DNA from: Streptomyces sp. LUP47B
GTDB taxonomy: Bacteria > Actinomycetota > Actinomycetes > Streptomycetales > Streptomycetaceae
Length of the DNA: 64,000 bases
Assembly: GCF_001746295.1 (NCBI RefSeq)
Contig: NZ_MJAH01000001.1
Span: 119,192-183,191, forward strand
Direction: 5' to 3'
The notes under the pieces are model-generated. The model was not told the DNA's origin, searched no databases, and was given only the letters and a program-made list of their open reading frames with translations. Numbering within the stretch: position 1 is the stretch's first letter; each line of letters begins with the position of its first letter. Below, piece by piece: positions 63,311 through 64,000 of the stretch. A program made the position numbers and the translations under genes.

Positions 63311-64000
63311 CCAAACGAGTCGCAGCCCGCCACCCGTCTGTTCCCGCCACGCCTGCCCGTCGGCCGCTTGGGTGTTGCAGTCGTTGCCGAGCTCGTCGAC
63401 CTCATCGTGACGGGCCAGTTGAAGGAAGGCGAGTTGCTGCCCCCGGAGGGTCCACTGAGCGAGCACTTCGGTGTGAGTCGCACGGTGCTGCGTGAATCGG
63501 TGAAGCGGCTCGAGGAGAAGGGCCTGGTGATCGTCTCCCAGGGTCGTGGCACCCAGGTGCGGGCACCGGGCTACTGGAACATGCTCGATCCGGTGGTGCT
63601 GTCCGCGTTGATCGACAACGATGAGACGCTCGGTGTCCTTGACGAGCTGACGGTCGTGCGGGCGAGCCTCGAGTCGGCGATGGCGGGGGCGGTTGCCGGT
63701 TCTCGCAGCGCAGATGGGTTGAGGAGGCTGGAGAACGCTTTGACCGCGATGCGTGAAAGCGCGTCCGAGACGGACTCCTTCCGGCAGGCGGACGTGGTGT
63801 TCCACTACGCGCTCATGGAGATCTCCGGCAACCGGCTGGCGGAGAACATCGCCAAGCATCTGTACAAGCGAGCCGTGGAGTCCAGCCGTTACCAGGGCAT
63901 CGACCCGCCTGATGCGTTCGCACTGACGCTGAAGGAACATGCGGCGATCGTCGATGCCATCTCAAGGCAGGACGTCGCGGCGGCCCAGAAGGCGATGCAT
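63308..64000 (+). CDS. FadR-type GntR regulator (cut by right edge)
   Basis: The first 231 codons of a GntR/FCD regulator. The wHTH is VAELVDLIVTGQLKEGELLP, EGPLSEHFGVSRTVLRESVK and RLEEKGLVIVSQGRGTQVRA, followed by the N-M-L-D-P-x-V-L signature (WNMLDPVVLSALIDNDETLG). The FCD domain shows the R-x-x-x-E start and Q-A-D-V-V-F-H-Y-A-L metal motif. The ATG at 63308 has AAGG 8 bases upstream. Sugar-acid catabolism is the usual target of this subgroup; its target genes are probably to the right of the window. Confidence 0.87.
   Translation, partial: MPNESQPATRLFPPRLPVGRLGVAVVAELVDLIVTGQLKEGELLPPEGPLSEHFGVSRTVLRESVKRLEEKGLVIVSQGRGTQVRAPGYWNMLDPVVLSALIDNDETLGVLDELTVVRASLESAMAGAVAGSRSADGLRRLENALTAMRESASETDSFRQADVVFHYALMEISGNRLAENIAKHLYKRAVESSRYQGIDPPDAFALTLKEHAAIVDAISRQDVAAAQKAMH

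Overview
The window looks like part of an actinomycete chromosome, most probably Streptomyces or a close relative. The base composition is very GC-rich, coding genes have strong G/C third positions, many genes start with GTG, neighbouring genes overlap by ATGA/GTGA, and secreted proteins carry twin-arginine or lipoprotein signals. Two complete sugar ABC importers are present without their own ATPase, as is usual where a shared MsiK-type ATPase serves them. All of this is read from sequence; no database search was run.

Region 1 (1-9650) is an oxidative catabolic island. A leftward operon encodes a 3-Cys ferredoxin, a ferredoxin reductase, an acetoacetate-decarboxylase-fold enzyme, an aldehyde dehydrogenase, a class III extradiol dioxygenase (HpaD-like), a fumarylacetoacetate-hydrolase-fold enzyme (HpaG-like) and a TetR regulator. 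A divergent pair encodes a glutamine-synthetase-like gamma-glutamyl ligase and a cytochrome P450, and a second P450 runs off the left edge. Near-identical TATCC-N4-GGATA palindromes lie upstream of the left-edge P450 and in the divergent promoter region, so the island is probably one TetR regulon. It suggests activation of an amine substrate, P450 oxidation and homoprotocatechuate-type meta-cleavage. I regard it as the best candidate for an undescribed system here.

Region 2 (9650-28000) is accessory DNA. It holds a decayed IS fragment that truncates a helix-turn-helix gene, a four-gene recombinase element (three tyrosine-recombinase-type proteins plus a small coiled-coil protein) next to a truncated CoiA-like gene, several hypothetical genes, a SUKH-family protein, a frameshifted GlxA-type regulator, two methyltransferases, a Ppx/GppA phosphatase, and remnants of a plasmid replication-relaxation gene and a KAS III gene.

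Region 3 (28035-34879) is a sugar-uptake operon: a ROK repressor, divergent from a binding protein, two permeases and two Gfo/Idh/MocA oxidoreductases. Region 4 (34880-43500) mixes pseudogenes and IS remnants with a secreted GH18/ricin-lectin protein whose promoter has a DasR-like site, a secreted ThuA/ricin-lectin protein, and a MarR/NmrA/DUF1772 cluster. One 89-bp remnant carries both ends of the IS that starts at 36061.

Region 5 (43539-61552) is a coherent alpha-galactoside system. A leftward gene train encodes an ABC importer, a GH36 alpha-galactosidase, an SDR dehydrogenase, a GntR regulator, galactonate dehydratase, an epimerase-like protein, an Eda-type aldolase, an SMP-30 lactonase and a PfkB kinase. 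Together these can take imported alpha-galactosides to galactose and then through a non-Leloir, De Ley-Doudoroff-type route to pyruvate and glyceraldehyde-3-phosphate. A secreted GH27 alpha-galactosidase lies upstream. Divergent from it is a secreted 1358-residue GH2 enzyme with discoidin domains, whose promoter carries tandem LacI-type operators. A galactomannan-like polymer is a plausible outer substrate. The right edge holds an IS110 remnant, a hydrolase fragment and a partial FadR-type regulator.
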